Shown here: positions 1-8,318 of the stretch, in pieces
Position numbering within the stretch: the stretch's first letter is position 1
Layout: every line of letters begins with the position of its first letter
Assembly: GCF_019550915.1 (NCBI RefSeq)
Contig: NZ_JAHWCI010000006.1
Location: 372,001 to 436,000 of the forward strand
Direction of reading: 5' to 3'
DNA length: 64,000 bases
From: Mumia sp. zg.B17
GTDB lineage: Bacteria; Actinomycetota; Actinomycetes; Propionibacteriales; Nocardioidaceae
Made by a program: the position numbers and the translations under genes
The notes under the pieces: model-generated
What the model was told of the DNA's origin: nothing
The model's database searches: none
What the model saw: the letters and a program-made list of their open reading frames with translations, nothing else

Positions 1-259
1 CGGCGACGACGTAGCCCAGCCGTCGCAGACGCTCACGTTCGAGATCGCTCAACCAGCGCAGCCACGCGAGGGAGGGCAGGACCAGGCGCCGACCCACGCG
101 CAGGAACCACAGGACGGCGACCACGATCCCGAACGGCAGGCTGGCCGCAGCGAGGAGCCCGATGCCCGCGCCGTAGGCGGTATAGCCGGTGCTGTGCACC
201 GCATCGCGCAGTCGGCCGCGGAGGCTCCGCCCGGGGCCCGTCGCCTGTTCGCTGTCCAT
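1..259 (-). CDS. Sensor histidine kinase, N-terminal part (runs off the window)
   Basis: Read on the minus strand from an ATG at 259, an open frame runs off the left edge. It begins MDSEQATGPGRSLRG and continues with a hydrophobic stretch (GLLAASLPFGIVVAVLWFLRVG) and a basic segment (LERERLRRLGYV). This resembles the start of the 'putative sensor' domain found on Streptomyces-type histidine kinases beside LolD/FtsX ABC genes. Only about 86 codons are visible, with no kinase motifs, so the call rests on the N-terminus and on the divergent ABC exporter. The response regulator is presumably beyond the edge. An unrelated short membrane protein is possible. Confidence 0.5.
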   Translation of the reverse strand, partial: MDSEQATGPGRSLRGRLRDAVHSTGYTAYGAGIGLLAAASLPFGIVVAVLWFLRVGRRLVLPSLAWLRWLSDLERERLRRLGYVVA

Positions 260-294
260 CGGCCGTCACGCTACCCTCCGGCGCACCAGAGGTC

Positions 295-312
295 GGTACA
301 GCGGGCTGTACC
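295..312. promoter_or_regulatory. Palindrome GGTACAG-N4-CTGTACC between divergent genes
   Basis: A perfect 7-bp inverted repeat with a 4-nt spacer lies in the 110-bp divergent region between the sensor gene (starts 259) and the ABC ATPase gene (starts 370). The position suits an operator acting on either promoter. The binding protein is unknown; the off-window response regulator is a candidate by inference. Confidence 0.45.
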
Positions 313-369
313 GTCGGTTGACCAGGTGGCTGGATGGGCCTGGCGGCCCGCCGTTCCTACCGTCGAGAC

Positions 370-1098
370 ATGAGCTTTCACACTCCCTCGATCCACGCGC
401 TGGAGCTGCGCGACGTCACCAAGACGTACGGCCCCGTGCACGCCCTCGACCGGGTCAGCCTGCAGGTCCCGCGAGGCAGCTTCTTCGCCGTGATGGGCCC
501 GTCCGGCTCCGGCAAGTCGACGTTGCTGCAGTGCGCAGCCGGTCTGGACACGCCGACCTCGGGCCAGGTCGTCATCGGCGGTCGCGAGATCTCCGGGCTG
601 AACGAGACCGAGCGCACGCTCCTCCGCCGCGGGGCGGTCGGGTTCGTCTTCCAGTCGTACAACCTGCTGCCCTCCTTGAGCGTGGAGGAGAACATCCGCC
701 TCCCGCTGCGAGTCGCCGGAACCGACGGCGACGACGCATGGCTGGCCGAGGTGATCGATCGCATCGGCCTGCGACCGTTCCTGCGACGCCGTCCCGCCGA
801 GCTGTCGGGTGGGCAGCAGCAGCGCGTCGCGATCGCGCGCTCCTTGGCGGCTCGCCCCGAGGTGGTCTTCGCCGACGAGCCGACCGGCGCCCTGGACGCT
901 CGTACGGCGAGCGAGGTGCTCGGCCTGCTGCGTGACCTCGTCGACGACGTCGGTCAGACGGTGGTGATGGTGACCCACGATCCCCTTGCCGCGCACCGCG
1001 CCCACGCCACGGTGGTGATGGACGAGGGTCGCATCCAGGACTACCTGGTGGACCCCACGCCGGAGATGCTCGCCGGAACCCTGGTCGGAGCCCGATGA
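370..1098 (+). CDS. ABC transporter ATP-binding protein (LolD/FtsE type)
   Basis: A 242-residue cytoplasmic ATPase that should power the FtsX-like permease encoded next. Visible motifs in order are Walker A GPSGSGKST, Q-loop FVFQSYNLLPSLS, signature LSGGQQQRVAIARSL, Walker B VVFADEPTGALD and the switch His in MVTHD. The FVFQSYNLLP form is typical of the MacB/LolD class. The start at 370 (MSFHTP) is chosen over an in-frame ATG at 334 because the extra residues are not family-like. Its stop overlaps the permease start (ATGA), implying translational coupling. Class is certain; the exported substrate is unknown. Confidence 0.93.
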   Translation: MSFHTPSIHALELRDVTKTYGPVHALDRVSLQVPRGSFFAVMGPSGSGKSTLLQCAAGLDTPTSGQVVIGGREISGLNETERTLLRRGAVGFVFQSYNLLPSLSVEENIRLPLRVAGTDGDDAWLAEVIDRIGLRPFLRRRPAELSGGQQQRVAIARSLAARPEVVFADEPTGALDARTASEVLGLLRDLVDDVGQTVVMVTHDPLAAHRAHATVVMDEGRIQDYLVDPTPEMLAGTLVGAR

Positions 1099-3563
1099 TG
1101 CCCGCCTCCACCCGACTCCCGGCCCGCGCGCTCGCACGGGGGCACCTCGGCGCCCTGCTCGCCGTCGCGTTCGCCATCTTCGGCGGAACCGCGCTCATCT
1201 CGGCCGGCGCCGTGCTCACCGAGACGAGCCTCAGTGCGCAGGCACCGCCTGAGCGCCTCGCCGGCGCCGCGGTGCTGGTCTCGGCCCCCCAGCAGGTCGA
1301 GGTCGTCGAGGACTTCGACGTACGGCTGACCGAACGCGCCCCCGTTCCCACCGCCCTCGCCGGCCGGATCGCCGACGTCCCGGGGGTAGCAGCCGCGGCC
1401 GCCGACGTGACGTTCCCGGTCTCGCTCACCGCTCCCGGCAGCAACCGCACCGTGACCGACGACGCCCACAGCTGGGCGGTTGCCGCCCTGGGCGATCCGG
1501 CACTCCGTGGGACCGCTCCGCGCACGACCGGCGACGTCGTGGTCAACGAAGAGGCCGCCGAGTCGGCCGGGCTCGCCGTCGGTGACCGTCTCGACCTGAC
1601 CGTCGGCGACGCGCACCGGAGCGTACGAATCACCGGCATCGTCGACTCCCCCGGAGCCGTCCACCTGGCGCCGGTGGACGCGGCGGCGTTGGCTCCTCTG
1701 CCCGACGGTGTCAGCGACCTCATCGCGGTCGGGTTGAGCGAGGACGCGGACACCGCCGAGGTCACCGCCGACATCGAGGACGCCGTCGGCGGTGACTACA
1801 CCGTGACGACAGGCGACGCCCGAGGCGCGGTGGAGTCGCTCGCGATCGGCAACGCCCGGGGCGAGCTGCTGGAGCTGGCCGCCTCGCTGGCCGGGATCCT
1901 TCTGCTGCTGGTCGGCTTCATCACCGCGGGCGCCCTGGCGATCTCGGTGGCCAACCAACGCCGCGAGCTCGCGTTGCTGCGTGCGGTGGGAGCGACCCCG
2001 CGCCAGATCAGGAGTCTGGTCGCCAGGCAGGCGAGCCTGGCAGCGCTGGTCGGGCTGGCGCCCGGTGTGGCACTCGGCTACGTCCTCGCCGGGTGGTTCT
2101 GCGACGAGCTGGCCCGGGCCGGCGTCGTCTCCACGGCGCTGCCGGTCGCGTACACGCCGATCGCCGGCCTCACCGTGGCCGCGCTGACCCTGCTGGTCGT
2201 CCAGTGCGCCGCCCGCCTCGCTGTCTGGCGGGCGTCGCGACGCCCGGCCACGGAGGCGATGGGAGACGCCCAGGTCGAGCCTCGCCGCCCGTCGCGGATC
2301 CGGACCGCGACCGGACTGACGCTCATCGCCGCGTCCCTTGCCCCGGCGTTCCTCGCCCTGGTGATACCCGGGGAGGAGGCCTTCTTGTCCGCGGTCAGCG
2401 GGACCCTGCTCGGCATCGTGGGGCTCGCCGTCGCCGGGCCGGCACTCGCGCGCACGATCACCGGCCGGCTGGCGCGGCGCAGCGACGGCCGAACCAGCGC
2501 CACCGGCTGGCTGGCGCTCAACAACACCCACGCCTACGCACTGCGGACCGCCGGGTCGGTGAGCGTGCTGGCCCTCGCGATCGGCCTCACGCTCACGCAG
2601 GTGTACGCCCAGTCGACCCTGGAGGACGTGACCCGCGCCGAGCAGTCGGCGGGCATGATCGCCGATATGCGGATCAGCGGTCCGCTCACGGCGGGCGACG
2701 TCACCACTCTCGCCGCGACCCCCGGGGTCGACGCCGCGGTGCCTCTCGTCTCGACCACCGTGCTGCGTACGAGCAGGACGCTCGGTGATGCGACGGCAGA
2801 GCGATACCCCGCGCTGGGCGTCGGACCCGAGGCACCACACGTGCTGGACCTCGACGTCGCTGCCGGTGACCTGGCTGATCTGCGCGGCGACAGCATCGCC
2901 CTGGACGTCAACGCCGCACGACGATGGGGCGTCGGTGTGGGCGACCGGACAGAGCTGCGCCTCGGCAACGGCGTGGCCGTGAATCCCCTCGTCGTGGCCA
3001 CGTATCGCCGAGGCTTCGGGTTCGGCGGCGTGATCGCCTCGACCGACCTGCTGACGTCCCACGGCCTGGCACGGTCGCTCGACACCGTGCTCGTCGACGG
3101 CGACAGCGCTGCCGTCACCGCGTGGGCCGAGGACCACCCCGCCCACGCGGTGGCCTCCGGGTCGTCCCTGAACGGGGTGTCGGACGTGGACCGCTGGATC
3201 AGCCTGATCGTCCTGGTGCCGATGCTCGGCTACGTGCTGGTCGCGGTCGGCAACAGCCTGCGCACCGCCACGGGACGACGACGTGAGGAGCTCGCCCTGC
3301 TCCGGATGGTCGGCGCCACACCACGGCAGATCAGGGCGATGGTGACCCGCGAGGCAGCGCTGATCTCGGCGTTGGCGATCACCGCGGGCCTGATCTTGTC
3401 GGTGCTCCCGATGTCCGTGCTCGCCCTGGGAGTGGTGGGCCGACCCTGGCCGCAGGGCCCACTGTGGCTGATCCCGGCGGTCAGCATCGTCGTGGCGCTC
3501 ATCGCGACGGGCTCGATGCGTGCCGCCACGCGACGGATCCTGCAGCGACCGGTCATGGGGTGA
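1095..3563 (+). CDS. FtsX-family ABC transporter permease
   Basis: An 822-residue membrane protein with the long MacB/FtsX-like layout. It has an N-terminal TM near residue 25, a large extracytoplasmic domain (roughly 50-240), three TMs (about 255-370), a further membrane stretch and second extracytoplasmic domain, then three C-terminal TMs. Two copies of the FtsX coupling motif are visible, RRELALLRAVGATPRQIRS and RREELALLRMVGATPRQIRA, so both halves carry the domain. Two tandem ATGs (1095, 1098) overlap the ATPase stop. It likely forms an exporter or envelope-stress transporter regulated by the flanking sensor system. The substrate cannot be read from the sequence. Confidence 0.9.
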   Translation: MMPASTRLPARALARGHLGALLAVAFAIFGGTALISAGAVLTETSLSAQAPPERLAGAAVLVSAPQQVEVVEDFDVRLTERAPVPTALAGRIADVPGVAAAAADVTFPVSLTAPGSNRTVTDDAHSWAVAALGDPALRGTAPRTTGDVVVNEEAAESAGLAVGDRLDLTVGDAHRSVRITGIVDSPGAVHLAPVDAAALAPLPDGVSDLIAVGLSEDADTAEVTADIEDAVGGDYTVTTGDARGAVESLAIGNARGELLELAASLAGILLLLVGFITAGALAISVANQRRELALLRAVGATPRQIRSLVARQASLAALVGLAPGVALGYVLAGWFCDELARAGVVSTALPVAYTPIAGLTVAALTLLVVQCAARLAVWRASRRPATEAMGDAQVEPRRPSRIRTATGLTLIAASLAPAFLALVIPGEEAFLSAVSGTLLGIVGLAVAGPALARTITGRLARRSDGRTSATGWLALNNTHAYALRTAGSVSVLALAIGLTLTQVYAQSTLEDVTRAEQSAGMIADMRISGPLTAGDVTTLAATPGVDAAVPLVSTTVLRTSRTLGDATAERYPALGVGPEAPHVLDLDVAAGDLADLRGDSIALDVNAARRWGVGVGDRTELRLGNGVAVNPLVVATYRRGFGFGGVIASTDLLTSHGLARSLDTVLVDGDSAAVTAWAEDHPAHAVASGSSLNGVSDVDRWISLIVLVPMLGYVLVAVGNSLRTATGRRREELALLRMVGATPRQIRAMVTREAALISALAITAGLILSVLPMSVLALGVVGRPWPQGPLWLIPAVSIVVALIATGSMRAATRRILQRPVMG

Positions 3564-3945
3564 CGATGTCGCGAGACTCCGACCAGGCCTCGAAGCCACC
3601 GACGAGGTCGGCGACGTCGCGGAGCCCGAGCCGGGTGAGCGTGTACGCCGCCAGGCTCGACCCATACCCCTCGTTGCACACCAGCACGATGCGACGACCC
3701 GGATCGTCGTGGCCGACCAGCCGGTGCGGACTGGTCGGGTCGAGCCGCCACTCGAGGACGTTGCGGTCGATCACCACAGCGCCCGGCAGCGGGCCGTCGG
3801 TGCTTCGCTGCTCGCTCGGCCGGATGTCGACGACGAGTGCGCCAGCGGCCGCCTCTCGCTCGAGATCCGCGGGCTGCACCCGGTCGATGTGTCGGCGGCA
3901 GTCTGTCAGCAGCCGATCGACGGCAGAAACCTGAAGGTCGCTCAC
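3553..3945 (-). CDS. Single-domain rhodanese-like sulfurtransferase
   Basis: About 130 residues from a GTG at 3945 (VSDLQVSAVDRLL). One rhodanese domain is seen: VVDIRPSEQR, then PGAVVIDRNVLEWRLDP, then the active-site loop LVCNEGYGSSLAA with the catalytic Cys. Single-domain rhodaneses move sulfane sulfur from donors such as thiosulfate or persulfides to an acceptor. The frame extends upstream without a better start. Its 3' end overlaps the converging permease gene by 11 bp. The catalytic Cys suggests it is active; physiological partners are unknown. Confidence 0.82.
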   Translation of the reverse strand: MSDLQVSAVDRLLTDCRRHIDRVQPADLEREAAAGALVVDIRPSEQRSTDGPLPGAVVIDRNVLEWRLDPTSPHRLVGHDDPGRRIVLVCNEGYGSSLAAYTLTRLGLRDVADLVGGFEAWSESRDIVTP

Positions 3946-4020
3946 CAGACCATTCTCACCGCGGTGTCCATGGCGGCACCTCCTGTTCGTCAAGAGGCAA
4001 AGACGAGCAAGGAGACCACC

Positions 4021-4212
4021 ATGTACATCTACATCCCGACGACGCCGGAGACCTACCCGGAGATGGTTCTCGACGAGGCACACCGCCGTGTCGCCCGCCT
4101 CGAGCGTGAGCGGGCGCGGCGTGCCGAGCGGCGCGCCCGCCGCCGGCGCCGACTCAAGTCGTTGCGGAGCTGGCGGCGCGCGGACTACGCTCCGCCGCAG
4201 GAGGACCGATGA
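4021..4212 (+). CDS. Small Arg-rich protein coupled to the YCII gene
   Basis: A 63-residue ORF from ATG 4021 behind an AGGAG ribosome site. It starts MYIYIPTTPETYPEMVLD, then becomes strongly basic (RERARRAERRARRRRRLKS), probably one charged helix. Its TGA overlaps the YCII ATG (ATGA at 4209-4212), so translation is probably coupled to the YCII/ECF pair. I recognise no family. The basic tail could bind nucleic acid or an acidic partner, or the ORF may mainly serve to set downstream translation. It looks real because of the ribosome site and coupling. Confidence 0.6.
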   Translation: MYIYIPTTPETYPEMVLDEAHRRVARLERERARRAERRARRRRRLKSLRSWRRADYAPPQEDR

Positions 4213-4550
4213 AGTACCTCATGTTCATCTGTGGTGACGAGAACCTCGACCTCTCGCCGGAGGAGACCGCAGCGATCAACACCGCGACCGAAGCCTGGGT
4301 CCGAGAAGCGACCGAGCGCGGCGTACGCCTCGAGGGCAACCGTCTGGCCCGTACGGAGACGGCCACCAGCGTCCGTTCCCGTGACGGTGAGCTGCTCGTG
4401 ACGGACGGACCCTTCGCCGAGACGAGGGAGCAGGTCGGCGGGTACGACGTGCTGGAGTGCGCCGATCTCGACGAGGCGCTCGAGGTCGCCGCCTCGCACC
4501 CGGTCGCGACGATCGGCACGATCGAGCTTCGGCCGTTCTGGGGCCCGTGA
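4209..4550 (+). CDS. YCII-related (DGPF-domain) protein
   Basis: A 113-residue protein of the YCII/DGPF family, starting MKYLMFICGDE and carrying the diagnostic VTDGPFAETREQVGGYDVLE segment and the C-terminal ELRPFW. Such small ferredoxin-fold proteins very often sit directly upstream of ECF42-type sigma factors, as here, and are thought to work with them; their biochemical activity is unsettled. Start and stop overlap both neighbours by four bases (ATGA and GTGA), so the three genes form one coupled operon. Confidence 0.92.
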   Translation: MKYLMFICGDENLDLSPEETAAINTATEAWVREATERGVRLEGNRLARTETATSVRSRDGELLVTDGPFAETREQVGGYDVLECADLDEALEVAASHPVATIGTIELRPFWGP

Positions 4551-5770
4551 CCGTCGACGCAGCCCTCACGCAGGCGTTCCGCTCGGGGTGGGCGCGGATC
4601 GTCGCGACGCTCATCCGGACCACCGGCGACTGGGACCTGGCCGAGGAGTGCACGCAGGACGCGTTCGCGCGGGCGACGGAGGTGTGGCCACGCGACGGGG
4701 TCCCCGACGCGCCCGTCGCCTGGCTCACCACGGTCGCCCGGAACCGCGCGTTCGACCGCCTGCGCCGGGCGACGACCGAGGCGTCGAAGCTGAAGGAGGT
4801 CGCGGCCGCGCCGGCAGTGGAGGAGGTCGCCGTCGACGACGACCTGCCGGACGACCGGTTGCGGCTGATGTTCACCTGCTGCCATCCGGCGCTGCCGCTG
4901 GAGGGCCGCGTCGCACTCACCCTGCGCACCGTCGCCGGCCTCACCACGGCCGAGATCGCGCGGATGTTCCTCGTCCCGGAGCCGACGATGGCCAAGCGGC
5001 TCGTCCGCGCCAAGCACAAGATCCGCGCGGCCGGCATCCCCTTCCGGGTCCCACCCCCTCACCTCCGGGCCGAACGACTCAGCGGTGTTCTCGCCGTGGT
5101 CTACCTCCTCTTCACCGAGGGCTACGCCGCGACTCGGGGTGACGACCTCCTACGGCGAGGTCTGTGCGAGGAGGCGATCCGGCTCAGCCGAGTGCTCGCC
5201 ACCCTCATGCCGGACGAGTCGGAGGTGCTCGGACTGGCGGCGCTCCTCCTGCTCCAGGACTCCCGTCGCGACGCGCGGGTCGACGCCGACGGGCGGATCG
5301 TCACCCTCGAGGAGCAGGACCGGTCCCGGTGGGACGCCCGAGCGATCGGGGAAGGCCGTGCTCTCCTGGCGCGCACGCGCGCCGCTGGCCCGTACGTCCT
5401 CCAGGCCCGCATCGCGACGTGCCACGCTGCCGCGCCGACAGCCGCGAGCACCGACTGGAGACGGATCGCCGGCCTCTACGGGCAGCTTGCCGAGCTCGCG
5501 CGGTCGCCCGTCGTCGCGCTCAACCGCGCCGTCGCGGTCGGCATGGCCGAGGGGCCGGAGGCCGGACTGACGCTGGTCGCTGAGCTGGAGGGGAGCGGCG
5601 CGCTGCAGGGCAACCACCTCCTGCCGGCCGTCAAGGCCGACCTGCTGCGCCGGCTCGGACACGCCGACGAGGCTCGCACGTCGTACGAGGAGGCACACGC
5701 GCTCGCCCGCAACCAGCCCGAACGCGACCACCTCGCCCGAAGGACCGCGGAGCTCGGCACACCGACGTGA
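4547..5770 (+). CDS. ECF42-type RNA polymerase sigma factor with long C-terminal extension
   Basis: A 407-residue protein starting at GTG 4547, overlapping the YCII stop. The first ~170 residues are sigma-70 regions 2 and 4: DWDLAEECTQDAFARA, PVAWLTTVARNRAFDRLRR, then the HTH segment TTAEIARMFLVPEPTMAKRLVRAK. The remaining ~230 residues (VYLLFTEGY, LALLLLQDSRRDAR, LNRAVAV, LYGQLAEL) form the helical TPR-like extension of ECF42 (formerly 'SigI-like, DUF6596'). In this group the extension replaces a classical anti-sigma factor and is needed for activity. No anti-sigma gene is adjacent. Its regulon probably includes its own DGPF operon. Confidence 0.92.
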   Translation: MTVDAALTQAFRSGWARIVATLIRTTGDWDLAEECTQDAFARATEVWPRDGVPDAPVAWLTTVARNRAFDRLRRATTEASKLKEVAAAPAVEEVAVDDDLPDDRLRLMFTCCHPALPLEGRVALTLRTVAGLTTAEIARMFLVPEPTMAKRLVRAKHKIRAAGIPFRVPPPHLRAERLSGVLAVVYLLFTEGYAATRGDDLLRRGLCEEAIRLSRVLATLMPDESEVLGLAALLLLQDSRRDARVDADGRIVTLEEQDRSRWDARAIGEGRALLARTRAAGPYVLQARIATCHAAAPTAASTDWRRIAGLYGQLAELARSPVVALNRAVAVGMAEGPEAGLTLVAELEGSGALQGNHLLPAVKADLLRRLGHADEARTSYEEAHALARNQPERDHLARRTAELGTPT

Positions 5771-5818
5771 GAGCGACCGGCCGAGGCACGACGCGCTCGA
5801 TGGGGCAGGCTGTGCCTC

Positions 5819-7618
5819 ATGTACTTCGTCGGAGTCGACCTCGCGTGGGGTGAGCGCAAGCCGACGGGCCTCGCGGTCATCGACGCGACGGGGCACCTGG
5901 TGCACGTGTCCGCGGCACGGACGGACGATGAGATCACCGAGGCGTTGGAGCCGTACACCGCGGGTGACTGCCTCGTGGCGATCGACGCACCTCTCATCGT
6001 CACCAACGCCTCCGGCAACCGGCCCGCCGAGGCCGCGCTCAACCGGGACTTCGCGCGCTTCGACGCCGGCGCTCACCCGTCCAACACCGCCAAGCCCGAG
6101 TTCTCCGAGAAGCCCCGCGGTGCACGACTCGCGGCGCGACTCGGGGTGGACATGAACCCGCGCTCGGGGCGTGCTCGCCGGGCCATCGAGGTCTATCCGC
6201 ACCCGGCGACGGTCGCCCTCTTCCGACTGGGTCGGACGCTGAAGTACAAGAACAAGCCCGGCCGCGACCTCGAGCAGCTCCGTACCGAGCTGATCGTGCT
6301 GCTCGGCCTCATCGAAGGGCTCAGCGCCGCCGAACCGCGTCTGGTCGTGGACACGGCCGAGGCCGGGGACACGTGGCGCGCCCTGCGCGAGGCCGCCGAG
6401 GCAGCCGAGCGCAAGAGCACGCTCCGCGTGGTGGAGGACCAGGTCGACGCGGTGCTGTGCGCGTACGTCGGTCTCTTCGCGACCCGGCGCCCGGACGAGA
6501 CCACCACGTACGGGGACTTCGAGACGGGCTACATCGTCACCCCGAGCCTCCCCGAGGGGTTGAGCCCCGCGCCACGGGCGAAGCGGATCGTCGCGCCCAC
6601 CACCCGCGATCCCCGGTCAGCCGTGCGCGAGTACGCCGAGCGGCAACCGCGGCTGCGGGCATCCGCTGCCGAGTTCGTGCGGCTGGTGACCTCGATCCTC
6701 GACGACGCCGGCATCAACTACCTGACGGTGACCGGGCGTGCGAAGTCAGTCGCGTCCTTCGCCGACAAGGCGACGCGTACGGCCGACGGGGAGCCCGTCT
6801 TCACCGACCCGCTCCGCGAGATCACCGACCAGATCGGGATCCGGGTCATCACCTACGTGCAGAGCGACGTCCAGGCCGTCGTCGACCTGTTGGACGACCA
6901 GGTCGTCGTCCACGACGACCGCGACATGGGGCGGGAGACGGCGAGCGAGGGCCGGTTCGGGTACGCGAGCCGACACCTGCTGATCAGCCTCGGGGCGGAC
7001 GGTGACGCCCAGCACCCGGACCTCGCCGGGCTCCGTGCCCAGGTGCAGGTCAGGACGGTGCTGCAGCACGCGTGGGCGGAGTTCGAGCACGACATCCGCT
7101 ACAAGGGCACCGTCCCCGACGAGCACGTCCCCGACCTCGACCGCCGATTCACCCTGGCGGCCGGGCTGCTGGAGCTGGCCGACCGCGAGTTCTCCACGAT
7201 CCGGGAGCGCCTCCGCGGCTCGCTGACCGATCCCGGGCTCGACGAGGGCGGGGAGGACCCCCGCATCACGCCTCGCGACCTCGCCGCGTTCCTGGCCGAC
7301 CGCTATCCCGACGCGGGCTGGTCACGGCCCGACCACTACGACTGGATCGCCGGGCTGGTGCTGGAGCTGGGGATCACCTCGCTCACCGAGCTGGGCGAGA
7401 TCCTGCGCTCGGTCGACGTCGCCGCCGTCACCGAGCGGATGGCCTACCGCTACCCACCGGGCGCCGTGCGCAGGCTCGACGACGCCCTCCTGCAGGAGTA
7501 CGGCGAGCAGTACATCGCGCTGCACGGGAACGCGCACCGCGTGCCGCTCCTGCGCGCGCGGCTCGCCAAGATGTCCGACGGCCCGTCCTCGGCGGGTGAC
7601 TCCGACGGCGAGGGGTGA
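5819..7618 (+). CDS. DUF429 domain - RelA/SpoT synthetase domain fusion
   Basis: A continuous 599-residue ORF. Residues ~1-225 are a DUF429-type RNase H-fold domain (MYFVGVDLAWGERKPTG, IDAPLIV, ARRAIEVYPHPATVALF), a predicted nuclease family. Residues ~265-460 are a RelA/SpoT (p)ppGpp-synthetase domain: GRAKS with R307 and K309, ITDQIGIR with D337 and R342, and QVQVRTVLQHAWAEFEH. The position that is normally the catalytic Glu of the E-x-Q-x-R-T motif is Gln408 here. No hydrolase (HD) domain is present. The C-terminal ~120 residues are unassigned. It stands alone, converging on the two-component genes. It could be a regulatory or toxic alarmone enzyme, or a degenerate nucleotide-binding module. 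Confidence 0.8.
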   Translation: MYFVGVDLAWGERKPTGLAVIDATGHLVHVSAARTDDEITEALEPYTAGDCLVAIDAPLIVTNASGNRPAEAALNRDFARFDAGAHPSNTAKPEFSEKPRGARLAARLGVDMNPRSGRARRAIEVYPHPATVALFRLGRTLKYKNKPGRDLEQLRTELIVLLGLIEGLSAAEPRLVVDTAEAGDTWRALREAAEAAERKSTLRVVEDQVDAVLCAYVGLFATRRPDETTTYGDFETGYIVTPSLPEGLSPAPRAKRIVAPTTRDPRSAVREYAERQPRLRASAAEFVRLVTSILDDAGINYLTVTGRAKSVASFADKATRTADGEPVFTDPLREITDQIGIRVITYVQSDVQAVVDLLDDQVVVHDDRDMGRETASEGRFGYASRHLLISLGADGDAQHPDLAGLRAQVQVRTVLQHAWAEFEHDIRYKGTVPDEHVPDLDRRFTLAAGLLELADREFSTIRERLRGSLTDPGLDEGGEDPRITPRDLAAFLADRYPDAGWSRPDHYDWIAGLVLELGITSLTELGEILRSVDVAAVTERMAYRYPPGAVRRLDDALLQEYGEQYIALHGNAHRVPLLRARLAKMSDGPSSAGDSDGEG

Positions 7619-7625
7619 CTCCCGG

Positions 7626-8318
7626 TCAGTCGGTGCCGACGAGCCCTGTCTGGTAGGCGACGACGACCAGCTGCGCGCGGTCCCGCGCTCCGAGCTTGGT
7701 CATCGCACGGCTGACGTGGGTGCGAGCGGTGGCAGGGCTGAGGAAGAGCTCGCCACCGATCTCGCCGTTGCTCATCCCCTTGCCGACCAGCGCGAGGACC
7801 TCGCGCTCACGGTCGGTGAGGACGGCGAGCCGCTCGTCGGAGGCCTGGGCGGCCTGGCGGCGTACGGCGAGCTCGGCGATGAGCCGTCGCGTGATCCGCG
7901 GGGCGAGCAGCGCCTCACCGGCGGCGACGACGCGGATGCCGTGCAGCAGCTCGGCCGGACCGGCGTCCTTGAGAAGGAACCCGCTGGCACCGGCCTGCAG
8001 GCCCTCGAAGACGTATGCGTCGGTGTCGTAGGTGGTGAGGATGAGCACGCGGACGTCGCGGAGACCCTCGATCGCGGCGATCCCCCGCGTGGCCTCGATC
8101 CCGTCGACCCGGGGCATCCGGATGTCCATGAGGACGACGTCCGGGCGGTGGGCGAGCGCGAGGCGTACGGCCTCGGCTCCGTCGCTCGCCTCACCGACCA
8201 CCGCGATATCGTCCTCGACCTCCAAAAGCAGCCGAAGCCCAGAGCGGACGAGGCCCTCGTCGTCGACCAGGAGCACACGGATCGGTCGACCGTCGGTCGC
8301 GCCGTCACCGCCGCTCAC
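7626..8318 (-). CDS. NarL/LuxR-family response regulator
   Basis: A 230-residue two-domain regulator. The receiver domain shows LLVDDEGLVRSG (acidic pocket), VVLMDIRMPRVDG (phospho-acceptor Asp), ILTTYDTDAY and FLLKD. The C-terminal LuxR HTH shows LTDREREVLALVGKGMSNGEIG and ATARTHVSRAMTKLGARDR. Its start overlaps the stop of the upstream kinase gene by four bases, so kinase and regulator are one operon. The divergent MMPL exporter is the likeliest target, possibly through the palindrome at 9583-9606 (inference). Confidence 0.95.
   Translation of the reverse strand: MSGGDGATDGRPIRVLLVDDEGLVRSGLRLLLEVEDDIAVVGEASDGAEAVRLALAHRPDVVLMDIRMPRVDGIEATRGIAAIEGLRDVRVLILTTYDTDAYVFEGLQAGASGFLLKDAGPAELLHGIRVVAAGEALLAPRITRRLIAELAVRRQAAQASDERLAVLTDREREVLALVGKGMSNGEIGGELFLSPATARTHVSRAMTKLGARDRAQLVVVAYQTGLVGTD

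Noticed and set aside
1041-3665. 874-codon minus-strand frame opposite the FtsX-like permease
   Set aside because: Shadow frame; the plus-strand product has recognisable motifs and TM segments, this one has none.
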